Assembly: GCA_937913075.1 (NCBI GenBank)
Contig: CALEPU010000182.1
Span: forward strand, 1 to 6,794
Origin: an uncultured Clostridia bacterium
GTDB taxonomy: Bacteria > Bacillota > Clostridia > Christensenellales > CAG-138
Direction of reading: 5' to 3'
DNA: 6,794 bases
The notes beneath the pieces are model-generated. The model was not told the origin of the DNA, searched no databases, and saw only the letters and a program-made list of their open reading frames with translations. This document shows positions 1-6,216 of the stretch, one piece after another. Positions within the stretch are counted from its first letter, which is position 1; the number at the start of each line of letters is the position of its first letter. The position numbers and the translations under genes are program-made.

Positions 1-16
1 CCCGCAGGAACGCGGG
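1..16 (-). terminator. Partial hairpin, probable PFOR terminator cut by window edge
   Basis: CCCGC (1-5) can pair with GCGGG (12-16) around a 6-nt loop, about 55 nt downstream of the PFOR stop codon on the minus strand. The minus strand reads GCCGCCCGC before the loop, so the stem could extend past the window edge, and any U-tract would lie outside the window. The position fits a rho-independent terminator for PFOR, but the decisive 3' part is not visible. Confidence 0.5.
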
Positions 17-70
17 CGGCTTTCGTTATGCCTTTATTCGATTACCGAAGCCTCTTATCCGGCTTTACGC

Positions 71-3000
71 TCAGATCTCGGACAGCTTCTTGTAATAATC
101 GTACTTATCGGCAGCTTCCTTCTCGCTCCTGGTGAAGAGCTCCTCGGCAAGCTCGGGGAACTGCTGCTTCAAAGCGGTGTAACGACCCTCGCCCATGAGG
201 AAGTCACGGTAGGAGGCAGTCGCGGGCTTGCTGTCAAGGATGAAGGGGTTCTTGCCCTCGGCCTCGAGGTCGGGGTTGTACCTGTACAGGGGCCAATAAC
301 CGGCCTCAACAGCCTTCTTGGCCTCGGCCTGCGCCTTGCCCATACCGGCCTTGATGGTGTGGTTGATGCAGGGTGCGTAAGCGATGATGAGGGAGGGACC
401 ATGGTAAGCCTCAGCCTCGGCAACGGCCTTGACAAGCTGCTCGGGGTTGGCGCCCATGCAGACCTTGGCGACGTAAACGTAGCCGTAGCTCATGGCCATG
501 AGGCCCAGATCCTTCTTCTTGGTGCGCTTGCCGGCGGCGGCGAACTTCGCCACGGAGCCGGTGGGCGTCGCCTTGGAGGCCTGGCCGCCGGTGTTGGAGT
601 ACACTTCGGTGTCCAGCACCAGCACGTTGACGTCCTCATCCTGTGCAAGCACGTGATCGAGGCCGCCGTAGCCGATGTCGTATGCCCAACCGTCGCCGCC
701 GAAGATCCACTGGCTCTTCTTGACCATCAGGTCGCGCATCTCATAGATCTCCTTGCAGAGGTCGTCACAGTCACAGCCGCAATCCTTGCAGCCGGAAACG
801 AGGTTCAGCAGAGCCTCGGAAGCGGTGCGGCTGCCCTCGGCGTCGTTCATGTTGTCGAGCCATGCGTTGCAGATGGCCTTGTTCTCATCATTGCAGCCCT
901 CGGCAAGCTGACGAACGAGGTCGGCAAGCTTATTGCGGCGGTGAGAGGTGGCAAGGTTCATACCGAAGCCGAACTCGGCGTTGTCCTCAAACAGGGAGTT
1001 TGCCCATGCGGGGCCGTGACCCTTGCGGTTTACGGTGTAGGGCACGGTGGGGGCGGAACCGCCGTAGATGGAGGAGCAGCCGGTCGCGTTGGCGATGATC
1101 ATCCTGTCGCCAAAGAGCTGGGTGATGAGCTTGACGTAAGGAGTCTCACCGCAGCCAGCGCAGGCGCCGGAGAACTCAAACAGGGGCTGCAGGAACTGGC
1201 TGCCCTTTACGGTGTTCTTCTTGATGTTGGCGGGCAGCTCAACCTCGGGAAGTGTAATCGCGGCCTCCCAATTCTTGTGCTCCTTCTCCATACAGTCGGC
1301 AAGCGGAGTCATGGCAAGAGCCTTGGTCTTGGCGGGGCAGACGTCAACGCAGTTGCCGCAGCCGGTGCAGTCAAGCGGGCTGACCTGAATGCGGAACCTC
1401 TTGCCGGGCATACCGGTGGCGGCCTTCATCTCAAACGATACCTCGGTACCGTCCTCTGCAAGGAAGGGGCGGATACAGGCGTGCGGGCAGACGAGGGAGC
1501 AGCGGTTGCACTGGATGCAGTTCTCGGGGATCCAGGTGGGGACCTCTACCGCGATGCCGCGCTTCTCAAACTTGGTGGTGCCGGTGGGAACGAAGCCGTC
1601 GGGAGCGAGCTTAGAAACGGGGAGCTGATCGCCCGCCTGATCGAGGCAGGGCTTGATGAACTCGGTGTAGTAAGGATCGTCGGTGATGTGCATGGCGACT
1701 GCGCCCTCGGTGGCGTTGGCCCATGCCTCGGGGTACTTGACCTCGGTCAAGCCGTCGATGCCGATATCGATGGCGTTGTAGTTCTTCTGGACAACGTCCT
1801 CGCCCTTCTTCATGTAGCTCTTCTTGGCGGCGGCCTTCATGTAGCCGATAGCCTCGTCTACGGGGATGACCTCGGCAAGCTTGAAGAACGCGGACTGCAT
1901 TATGGTGTTGATGCGGTTGCCCATGCCGACCTTGCGGGCAAGGTCGATAGCGTCGATGTTGTAGAAGCGGATGTGCTTCTTTGCGATATCCTGCTTCATC
2001 TTGGCGGGGAGCTCACGCTCCATATCCTCTACCGTCCAAGCGGAATTGAGCAGGAACACGCCGCCCTCTTTAAGGGGAGCAAGCATGTCGTACTTGGTGA
2101 CGTAGCTGGGGTTGTGGCATGCCACAAACTCTGCGGTGTCGATAAGGTAGGGGCTCTGGATGGGGGTCTTGCCGAATCTTAAATGGCTGATGGTAAGACC
2201 GCCGGACTTCTTGCTGTCGTATGCAAAGTAGCCCTGTGCGTACATATCGGTATGGTCGCCGATGATCTTGATGCTGTTCTTGTTGGCGCCAACGGTACCG
2301 TCGGAGCCGAGGCCGTAGAACAGGCAGCGGATGGTGCCTTCGGGTGCGGCGTCGATCTTCTCGGTAACGGGAAGGCTGGTGAAGGAAACGTCGTCGATAA
2401 TGCCGACGGTGTAGTGGTTCTTGGGCTCGTCAGCGTTAAGGTTGTCGTAAACAGCCTTAACCATGCTGGGGGTGAACTCCTTAGAGCCAAGGCCGTACCT
2501 GCCGCCATAGCAGGGGATGCTGCGACCCTGCTCGGCCAATGCGGTGACGATATCCTCGTAAAGGGGCTCGCCGAGGGAGCCGGGCTCCTTCGTCCTGTCG
2601 AGAACGGCGATCTTTTTGCAGGTTGCGGGGATCGCTGCGACGAACTTGTCGGCGCGGAACGGACGGTACAGACGGACCTTGATAAGGCCGACCTTTTCGC
2701 CCTTCTTGTTCATATAGTTGACAGCCTCTTCCGCTGCGTCGGCGCCGCTGCCCATAATGACGAGCACGCGCTCTGCATCGGGTGCGCCAACGTAATCGAA
2801 CAGGTGATAATGGCGGCCGGTCAGCTCGCCGACCTTTTCCATATAATATTCGACCGTCTCGGGAATGGCGGTGTAGAAGTTGTTGCTTGCTTCACGGCCC
2901 TGGAAGTAGATGTCGGGGTTCTGTGCGGAGCCGGCAAGGTGGGGATGCTCGGGATTGAGCGCCCTCTCGCGGAACTTCTTAACAGCCTCGAAATCGCAAA

Positions 3001-3577
3001 GGGTGCGCATATCTTCGTAATCGATCTGCTCGATCTTCTGTACCTCGTGCGAGGTGCGGAAGCCGTCGAAGAAGTGGATGAACGGGATGGAAGAACGGAT
3101 GGTGGCAAGGTGGGTGACAAGGGCCAGATCCATTACCTCCTGTACGGAAGCGGAGGCGAGCATCGCAAAGCCCGTCTGACGGCAGGCCATAACGTCGCTG
3201 TGGTCGCCGAAGATGTTCAGCGCGTGATAGGCCAGGGTCCGGGCGGAGACGTGGAACACGCCGGGAAGCAGCTCGCCCGCGATCTTGTACATGTTGGGGA
3301 TCATCAGCAGCAAGCCCTGCGAAGCGGTGAAGGTGGTGGTCAGCGCGCCTGCTGCAAGCGAGCCGTGAACGGCGCCGGCAGCGCCCGCCTCGGACTGCAT
3401 CTCCGCAATGCGGACCTTCTGACCGAAGAGATTGATGCGGCCGGCGGCAGCCCACTCATCGGCGACCTCAGCCATCGGGCTGGAGGGGGTGATGGGGTAG
3501 ATCGCAGCTACGTCCGAAAAAGCGTACGCAACGTGCGCGGCAGCGGTATTACCGTCAATGGTAACGGTCTTTGCCAT
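71..3577 (-). CDS. nifJ: Pyruvate:ferredoxin (flavodoxin) oxidoreductase, homodimeric single-chain type
   Basis: This enzyme oxidatively decarboxylates pyruvate with CoA to acetyl-CoA and CO2, passing two electrons to ferredoxin or flavodoxin in the cytoplasm. The protein has 1168 residues, the usual length for clostridial PFOR, without the C-terminal extension of Desulfovibrio africanus. Visible landmarks: the N-terminal substrate motif YPITPSSP (27-34), with Thr30, Glu63 and Arg113 where the family has its pyruvate/thiamine catalytic residues. Two ferredoxin-type CxxCxxCxxxCP motifs follow (Cys687/690/693/697 and Cys737/740/743/747). The proximal cluster ligands are Cys806, Cys809, Cys834 and Cys1070. 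The thiamine pyrophosphate motif runs from GDGWAYD (961-967) to SNTGGQ (994-999). The start is the ATG at 3577, with GGAGGA 8 nt upstream. The open frame runs 51 codons further upstream, but that part crosses the likely promoter and does not resemble PFOR. A cysteine-rich insert (930-941) is unusual. Monocistronic and divergent from the next operon. The family assignment is certain. Confidence 0.98.
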   Translation of the reverse strand: MAKTVTIDGNTAAAHVAYAFSDVAAIYPITPSSPMAEVADEWAAAGRINLFGQKVRIAEMQSEAGAAGAVHGSLAAGALTTTFTASQGLLLMIPNMYKIAGELLPGVFHVSARTLAYHALNIFGDHSDVMACRQTGFAMLASASVQEVMDLALVTHLATIRSSIPFIHFFDGFRTSHEVQKIEQIDYEDMRTLCDFEAVKKFRERALNPEHPHLAGSAQNPDIYFQGREASNNFYTAIPETVEYYMEKVGELTGRHYHLFDYVGAPDAERVLVIMGSGADAAEEAVNYMNKKGEKVGLIKVRLYRPFRADKFVAAIPATCKKIAVLDRTKEPGSLGEPLYEDIVTALAEQGRSIPCYGGRYGLGSKEFTPSMVKAVYDNLNADEPKNHYTVGIIDDVSFTSLPVTEKIDAAPEGTIRCLFYGLGSDGTVGANKNSIKIIGDHTDMYAQGYFAYDSKKSGGLTISHLRFGKTPIQSPYLIDTAEFVACHNPSYVTKYDMLAPLKEGGVFLLNSAWTVEDMERELPAKMKQDIAKKHIRFYNIDAIDLARKVGMGNRINTIMQSAFFKLAEVIPVDEAIGYMKAAAKKSYMKKGEDVVQKNYNAIDIGIDGLTEVKYPEAWANATEGAVAMHITDDPYYTEFIKPCLDQAGDQLPVSKLAPDGFVPTGTTKFEKRGIAVEVPTWIPENCIQCNRCSLVCPHACIRPFLAEDGTEVSFEMKAATGMPGKRFRIQVSPLDCTGCGNCVDVCPAKTKALAMTPLADCMEKEHKNWEAAITLPEVELPANIKKNTVKGSQFLQPLFEFSGACAGCGETPYVKLITQLFGDRMIIANATGCSSIYGGSAPTVPYTVNRKGHGPAWANSLFEDNAEFGFGMNLATSHRRNKLADLVRQLAEGCNDENKAICNAWLDNMNDAEGSRTASEALLNLVSGCKDCGCDCDDLCKEIYEMRDLMVKKSQWIFGGDGWAYDIGYGGLDHVLAQDEDVNVLVLDTEVYSNTGGQASKATPTGSVAKFAAAGKRTKKKDLGLMAMSYGYVYVAKVCMGANPEQLVKAVAEAEAYHGPSLIIAYAPCINHTIKAGMGKAQAEAKKAVEAGYWPLYRYNPDLEAEGKNPFILDSKPATASYRDFLMGEGRYTALKQQFPELAEELFTRSEKEAADKYDYYKKLSEI

Positions 3578-3585
3578 AGAGTATA

Positions 3586-3591
3586 TCCTCC
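3586..3591 (-). promoter_or_regulatory. PFOR ribosome binding site (decides the start)
   Basis: On the minus strand this reads GGAGGA, 8 nt before the ATG at 3577. It selects this ATG over upstream in-frame starts, including the ATG at 3730 that opens the longest frame. Confidence 0.9.
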
Positions 3592-3592
3592 T

Positions 3593-3606
3593 GTAAATTG
3601 ATTTAC
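3593..3606. promoter_or_regulatory. 14-bp dyad next to PFOR Shine-Dalgarno site
   Basis: GTAAAT (3593-3598) and ATTTAC (3601-3606) form a perfect inverted repeat around TG, ending 1 nt from the PFOR ribosome binding site. It could be a protein operator in the leader or a weak RNA hairpin limiting ribosome access. The 2-nt centre is too short for a stable RNA loop without opening a pair. It does not match the Rex site (TTGTTAAnnnnTTAACAA). Function is unknown. Confidence 0.35.
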
Positions 3607-3619
3607 GTATTTTGCCGCC

Positions 3620-3642
3620 GTACCCAAATAAGCCATGGGTAC
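3620..3642 (-). promoter_or_regulatory. Hairpin in the PFOR 5' leader
   Basis: GTACCCA (3620-3626) and TGGGTAC (3636-3642) pair perfectly over 7 bp around a 9-nt loop. If transcription starts near 3658, the hairpin lies about 15-40 nt into the PFOR mRNA. It may stabilise the 5' end of the message or be a protein site. No riboswitch class was recognised. Confidence 0.45.
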
Positions 3643-3664
3643 AGCAAGCCATAGTCCACTCAAC

Positions 3665-3693
3665 ATTATAAACTTGAAGAATGGCGAATACAA
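3665..3693 (-). promoter_or_regulatory. Probable PFOR promoter
   Basis: On the minus strand a consensus -10 TATAAT (3670-3665) is preceded, after a 17-nt spacer, by TTGTAT (3693-3688), which keeps only the TTG of the -35 consensus. Expected start is near 3658, giving a leader of about 80 nt with two dyads. A second TATACT (3720-3715) lies upstream but has no acceptable -35. Confidence 0.6.
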
Positions 3694-3766
3694 GCGGATT
3701 TTTCTTTAAAATAAAGTATATTTTCAGCATCAGGCTTACTGTTGAATGTAAACTGTAAACGTTGTG

Positions 3767-3797
3767 GAAATGCCTGCGGCATTTCTTCCATAATGCC
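3767..3797. repeat. Palindrome cluster in divergent intergenic region
   Basis: GAAATGCC (3767-3774) and GGCATTTC (3778-3785) form a perfect 8-bp stem with a 3-nt loop. GGCATT (3778-3783) can instead pair with AATGCC (3792-3797), so two exclusive hairpins share one arm. A further GCGGC/GCCGC stem lies at 3804-3820, and a tandem TGTAAAC repeat lies just upstream at 3747-3760. The cluster sits between the two divergent promoters and outside both predicted transcripts, so it could be a regulator site, a dispersed repeat or the remnant of one. The rest of the intergenic sequence between 3694 and 3875 holds nothing else recognisable. Confidence 0.4.
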
Positions 3798-3875
3798 CCG
3801 CAAGCGGCTCAGGCTGCCGCCAAAGTACACACTGTTAAGCTTTTTCTTTATACCCTCCGATAATATATTTATGTT

Positions 3876-3960
3876 TATCGTTAATTTATGCTTGACAAGC
3901 ATTAACGGGCGTTGTATAATGCGCCTGCGCTTATCGAAAAACATTAATAAATTAACGATA
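3876..3960. promoter_or_regulatory. 14-bp inverted repeat flanking the DUF2975 promoter (operator pair)
   Basis: TATCGTTAATTTAT (3876-3889) recurs as its exact reverse complement at 3947-3960. The left arm ends 2 bp before the -35 box; the right arm lies about +20 to +33 and ends 5 nt before the Shine-Dalgarno site. The promoter is thus bracketed, which suits repression by two bound dimers or a small loop. Each arm starts with TATCGTTAA, the half-site of the PadR operators at 4906-4922 and 4931-4949. A degenerate third match (TATCGAAAAACATTA) lies at 3932-3946. Confidence 0.65.
3892..3920 (+). promoter_or_regulatory. Consensus sigma-A promoter of the DUF2975-XRE operon
   Basis: TTGACA (3892-3897), a 17-nt spacer and TATAAT (3915-3920) match the housekeeping consensus at all twelve positions. 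Expected start is near 3927, leaving a leader of about 52 nt. So strong a core promoter flanked by inverted repeats suggests expression limited by repression. Confidence 0.9.
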
Positions 3961-3978
3961 GCAAGAAGGAGAAGCATT

Positions 3979-4587
3979 ATGGAAAACAACAGGATCAAAA
4001 CCACGGCCGTAGTTGTGGACAGGATAATCAAGATCGTTCGCGGCTTCGTGCTCGCCGCCGCCATAGTATGCGCGGTGTTCATCCCGCTGACGCTGATATT
4101 CGGCGAGAAGGTCATCGCCGACGCCTCCGTCATCGACCTCGGACTCCTGCGTTTGGAGCTTGCCGGCGACGGTACGCAGTACATCAACGCCGATACTTTT
4201 AAGCTCGCCATGTGCATCTATATGGCATGCGGCGCGGCGATCTGCATGACGGCATGGTTCTTCTTAAAGGAGCTGCGCGGCATACTCGCCCCCATGAAGG
4301 AGGGGCGTCCGTTCGAGGCAGGCGTATCGCAAAAGATACGTAGGCTTGGGTGGATCACCCTTATCGGCAGCCTTATTGCCGAGGTGCTGGATCGCATTGC
4401 CGGCATTGCGGAGCTGAAATGCTACGACCTTAACGCGCTGTTCAACGCGCAGGCCGTGGTCGAGCATTCCTTCAACTACCGCTTCGTGCCCGCGGCTGCG
4501 GTGGTTTCCGCGCTGGTGCTGTTCTTCCTTTCGTTCGTGTTCCGCAGCGGCGAAGAGCTGCAAAGGGAATCCGACGAAACGCTGTGA
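3979..4587 (+). CDS. DUF2975 family membrane protein
   Basis: This is a 202-residue integral membrane protein with four predicted membrane segments, roughly 20-41, 74-97, 123-145 and 170-188. A short acidic stretch (42-73) lies between the first two. The central loop LAPMKEGRPFEAGV with the following IRRLGW (103-125) is the kind of PF...LR..GW signature found in DUF2975 proteins such as Bacillus subtilis YoaS. Biochemical function is unknown. Start: ATG at 3979 with AAGGAG (3966-3971) 7 nt upstream; the frame stays open back to 3742, but that part spans the consensus promoter. The XRE gene follows after 7 nt, the usual arrangement for this family, so the two proteins probably act together. 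Family assignment rests on topology, motif and partner, not on a search. Confidence 0.85.
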   Translation: MENNRIKTTAVVVDRIIKIVRGFVLAAAIVCAVFIPLTLIFGEKVIADASVIDLGLLRLELAGDGTQYINADTFKLAMCIYMACGAAICMTAWFFLKELRGILAPMKEGRPFEAGVSQKIRRLGWITLIGSLIAEVLDRIAGIAELKCYDLNALFNAQAVVEHSFNYRFVPAAAVVSALVLFFLSFVFRSGEELQRESDETL

Positions 4588-4594
4588 GGTGGAT

Positions 4595-4840
4595 ATGGGC
4601 AGGATAATATTGCGGCTTGACCGCGTAATGGCGGACAGGAAGGTGAGCCTTAAAGAGCTTTCCGAAAGGGTCGGCGTTTCCAACGTGAACCTTTCCAAGA
4701 TGAAGACGGGCAGGATAAGCGCCATACGCTTCTCTACCCTCGAGGCTATATGCGAAGCGCTCGACTGTCAGCCCGGCGATATACTCGAATACTCGCGCAC
4801 GGCTCCGCCCGAGCAGGAGGGGGAAAGCCGGGCCCAATGA
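4595..4840 (+). CDS. Small XRE-family (YozG-like) transcriptional regulator
   Basis: This 81-residue protein is a nearly bare helix-turn-helix domain. Helices lie at about 5-13, 18-26 (SLKELSERV), 29-37 (SNVNLSKMK, recognition helix) and 46-56 (FSTLEAICEAL). It ends in the CQPGDILEY block (58-66) typical of short Cro/C1-type regulators paired with DUF2975 proteins. A polar tail of about 15 residues follows. An in-frame GTG lies at 4589, but the ATG at 4595 is preferred because GAGGTG, overlapping the DUF2975 stop codon, sits at proper spacing and the family usually begins close to RIILRLD. Cotranscribed with the DUF2975 gene. It may regulate its own operon through the flanking inverted repeat; a role together with the membrane partner is inference. 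Confidence 0.9.
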   Translation: MGRIILRLDRVMADRKVSLKELSERVGVSNVNLSKMKTGRISAIRFSTLEAICEALDCQPGDILEYSRTAPPEQEGESRAQ

Positions 4841-4858
4841 TTAATGCTTAACTTGATT

Positions 4859-4878
4859 GCGGGGCGGAAACGCCCCGC
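4859..4878 (+). terminator. GAAA-loop hairpin after the XRE gene, probable terminator without U-tract
   Basis: GCGGGGCG (4859-4866) pairs perfectly with CGCCCCGC (4871-4878) around a GAAA tetraloop, a very stable structure 18 nt after the XRE stop codon. It is followed by ATAATATATTAT (4879-4890), itself a 12-bp palindrome, rather than a T-run. It may terminate poorly or mainly protect the mRNA 3' end; some read-through into the PadR operon is possible. Confidence 0.6.
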
Positions 4879-4898
4879 ATAATATATTATCGGGACTA

Positions 4899-4927
4899 TT
4901 GACAAATATCGTTTAACGATATATACT
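4899..4927 (+). promoter_or_regulatory. Promoter of the PadR-DUF2812 operon
   Basis: TTGACA (4899-4904), a 17-nt spacer and TATACT (4922-4927) match 11 of 12 consensus positions. Expected start is near 4934. One operator fills the spacer and another covers the start site. Confidence 0.88.
4906..4922. promoter_or_regulatory. Operator 1, 17-bp palindrome inside the promoter spacer
   Basis: ATATCGTT and AACGATAT are perfect inverted arms around one central T (4914). The site occupies the spacer and touches the first base of the -10 box, so a bound dimer would exclude RNA polymerase. Its position directly before a padR gene suggests autorepression. Confidence 0.8.
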
Positions 4928-4930
4928 CTC

Positions 4931-4949
4931 AATATCGTTAAACGATATT
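4931..4949. promoter_or_regulatory. Operator 2, 19-bp palindrome over the transcription start
   Basis: AATATCGTT and AACGATATT flank a central A (4940). Its core is the exact reverse complement of operator 1, and the centres are 26 bp apart. It covers about -3 to +16 of the expected transcript. The two sites together would give tight repression. Confidence 0.8.
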
Positions 4950-4951
4950 TC

Positions 4952-4966
4952 TTTTTTGGGGGGGTG
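4952..4966 (+). promoter_or_regulatory. T6G7 tract containing the padR Shine-Dalgarno site
   Basis: Six T (4952-4957) are followed by seven G (4958-4964) and TG. The GGGGTG end serves as ribosome binding site 6 nt before the ATG at 4973. The GTG inside the tract (4964) is in frame but would have no room for its own ribosome binding site. Homopolymer slippage here would change leader length and binding-site strength, not the protein. Confidence 0.55.
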
Positions 4967-4972
4967 AAAGGT

Positions 4973-5296
4973 ATGCCAAGGGAAGCATTGCAGACCCTTA
5001 CCGAGCCGATGTATTACGTGCTCCTTTCGCTGACGCGCCCGCTCTGCGGGATAGAGATAATGGACTGCGTGAAGGGGCTTTCGCACGGGCGGCTTACGAT
5101 AGGGCCGGGCACGCTTTACACCATGCTTAAAAAGTTTGAAGACAACGGCATTATAACGCCCGCAGACCCGGCCGCCTCGGGCAAACGCAAAAACTACGTA
5201 ATAACCCAACGCGGGCTGGAGTTTTTAAAACAGGAATACGCAAGGCTCAAACGGCAGGCCGAAGACGGCTGGGAAATAATGGAGGGGATAATATGA
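4973..5296 (+). CDS. PadR-family transcriptional regulator
   Basis: This 107-residue protein is a compact PadR winged-helix regulator of the short (PadR-s1) class. The opening MPREALQTLTEPMYYVLL (1-18) is the conserved first helix. Recognition helix: GPGTLYTMLKKFED (44-57). The wing is the basic stretch SGKRKNYVIT (69-78), and the dimerising C-terminal helix spans about 80-103. Start: ATG at 4973 rather than the in-frame GTG at 4964, because the family normally begins MPRE and the G-rich ribosome binding site fits only the ATG. The promoter just upstream carries two palindromes with TATCGTT half-sites, so autorepression is likely. It overlaps the DUF2812 gene by 4 nt, implying translational coupling. 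The inducing signal is unknown. Confidence 0.95.
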   Translation: MPREALQTLTEPMYYVLLSLTRPLCGIEIMDCVKGLSHGRLTIGPGTLYTMLKKFEDNGIITPADPAASGKRKNYVITQRGLEFLKQEYARLKRQAEDGWEIMEGII

Positions 5297-6216
5297 GCGA
5301 AAACAGCACTAAAACGCGCGAGTTTCTCCCGCACCAATTTACCGATCTTGAGGCGGTCGCAAGGCATTTTGAGCAGAAAGCCGCGCAAGGGCTGATGCTG
5401 GTCAGCATGGGCGGCTTTGCCTGTGAATACGTTGAGTGCGAGCCGCAGTCCCTGCGCTTTGAAGTTGTGCTTTGCCCCGCAAAGGGCAGCGACGGCAGCG
5501 GTATCAACGCCGCCTGCCGCGAGTTTATAGACCTTTGCGAGGAGGCGGGCTGGCGCTTTATCGACCATCGCGGGGCCGAATACGCCTTCTGCACCGCCGA
5601 TGCGGGGGCGGCGCATATCGTGACCGACGGCCGCGAGCGGGTCGAGGCTGTGCGCACAAGCGGCAGGCGCAGCCGCATACTGCAAATACCCATCGCCCTT
5701 ATTATGGTGCTGAACTGCCTTTCGTTCTTTTGGCAGGCGACCGAAGGCGAAAGCATCAACATACCTTGGCTCGCGTTTTGCATATTCTATGCGGCGCTCG
5801 TTATATGCTATATCGCGGTGCTGATCCGTAATGCCGCCGAGGAAGGCGCGTGGCGCAAAAACGCACTTGCCGCAATCGAAAGGGGCGAGCCCATCCCCGC
5901 CCCGCAAAAGGGCGTGCTGCGCCGCAGAAAGATAGTTATTATCGCGTTCTTCTGTATGCTCGGCGCCTTGGTGCTTGGACTGCTTGCGGTTTCGTTCGGC
6001 ACAATGGGCGCAGCAGGGCGCAGTATGCTTTTGTCGGAGGCAGTGCTTGCAGCGCCGCTTGCGATACTCATCCGCAGGCTCGTACTCAAAAAGCGCGCCG
6101 GCGGCAGCATAGGCTGGCAGACCGCCCTGCTCGTCGTCGGCTCGGTGATAAGCCTTTTCATACTGTTCGCTGTGTTCGGCTCGCTGCTGCACGCGTTTGA
6201 AATCGTTGCAGAATAA
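5293..6216 (+). CDS. DUF2812 domain-containing membrane protein
   Basis: This 307-residue protein has a soluble N-terminal domain (about 13-115) with DUF2812 features: an initial F..LEAVARHFEQKAAQGLMLVSM helix-strand unit and a later CEEAGWRFIDHRGAEYAF (82-99) corresponding to the EAGW..V......YF pattern. Membrane segments follow at about 129-147, 157-178, 212-233, 247-262 and 277-298. A basic cytoplasmic-type loop (about 179-211) separates the second and third, and RRLVLKKR (261-268) follows the fourth. The ATG overlaps the padR stop as ATGA (5293-5296), with GGAGGGG 5 nt upstream. Such proteins are often encoded directly after a PadR regulator in Firmicutes and are presumed to be its target, perhaps in envelope sensing or stress. 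Molecular function is unknown. Confidence 0.88.
   Translation: MSENSTKTREFLPHQFTDLEAVARHFEQKAAQGLMLVSMGGFACEYVECEPQSLRFEVVLCPAKGSDGSGINAACREFIDLCEEAGWRFIDHRGAEYAFCTADAGAAHIVTDGRERVEAVRTSGRRSRILQIPIALIMVLNCLSFFWQATEGESINIPWLAFCIFYAALVICYIAVLIRNAAEEGAWRKNALAAIERGEPIPAPQKGVLRRRKIVIIAFFCMLGALVLGLLAVSFGTMGAAGRSMLLSEAVLAAPLAILIRRLVLKKRAGGSIGWQTALLVVGSVISLFILFAVFGSLLHAFEIVAE

Noticed and set aside
359..3601. Long plus-strand frames antisense to PFOR (359-2182 and 2183-3601)
   Set aside because: They lie wholly within the certain PFOR gene on the opposite strand, have glycine/valine/leucine-rich translations with no family features, and arise from its codon bias.
3578..3730. 51-residue N-terminal extension of PFOR from the ATG at 3730
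   Set aside because: The ribosome binding site and the family start fit MAKT at 3577; the extension overlaps the predicted promoter and leader and has no PFOR similarity.
3742..3978. 79-residue N-terminal extension of the DUF2975 protein
   Set aside because: It runs through a perfect-consensus promoter and its inverted repeat; the start at 3979 has a good ribosome binding site and gives the normal family length.
3666..4217. Minus-strand frame of 183 codons overlapping the DUF2975 gene and the divergent region
   Set aside because: It is antisense to a supported gene and crosses both promoters; no ribosome binding site or recognisable domain.
5194..6192. Minus-strand frame of 332 codons opposite the DUF2812 gene
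   Set aside because: The translation is rich in Ala/His/Arg/Gln without family motifs, while the plus-strand gene has a coupled start, ribosome binding site and coherent membrane topology.
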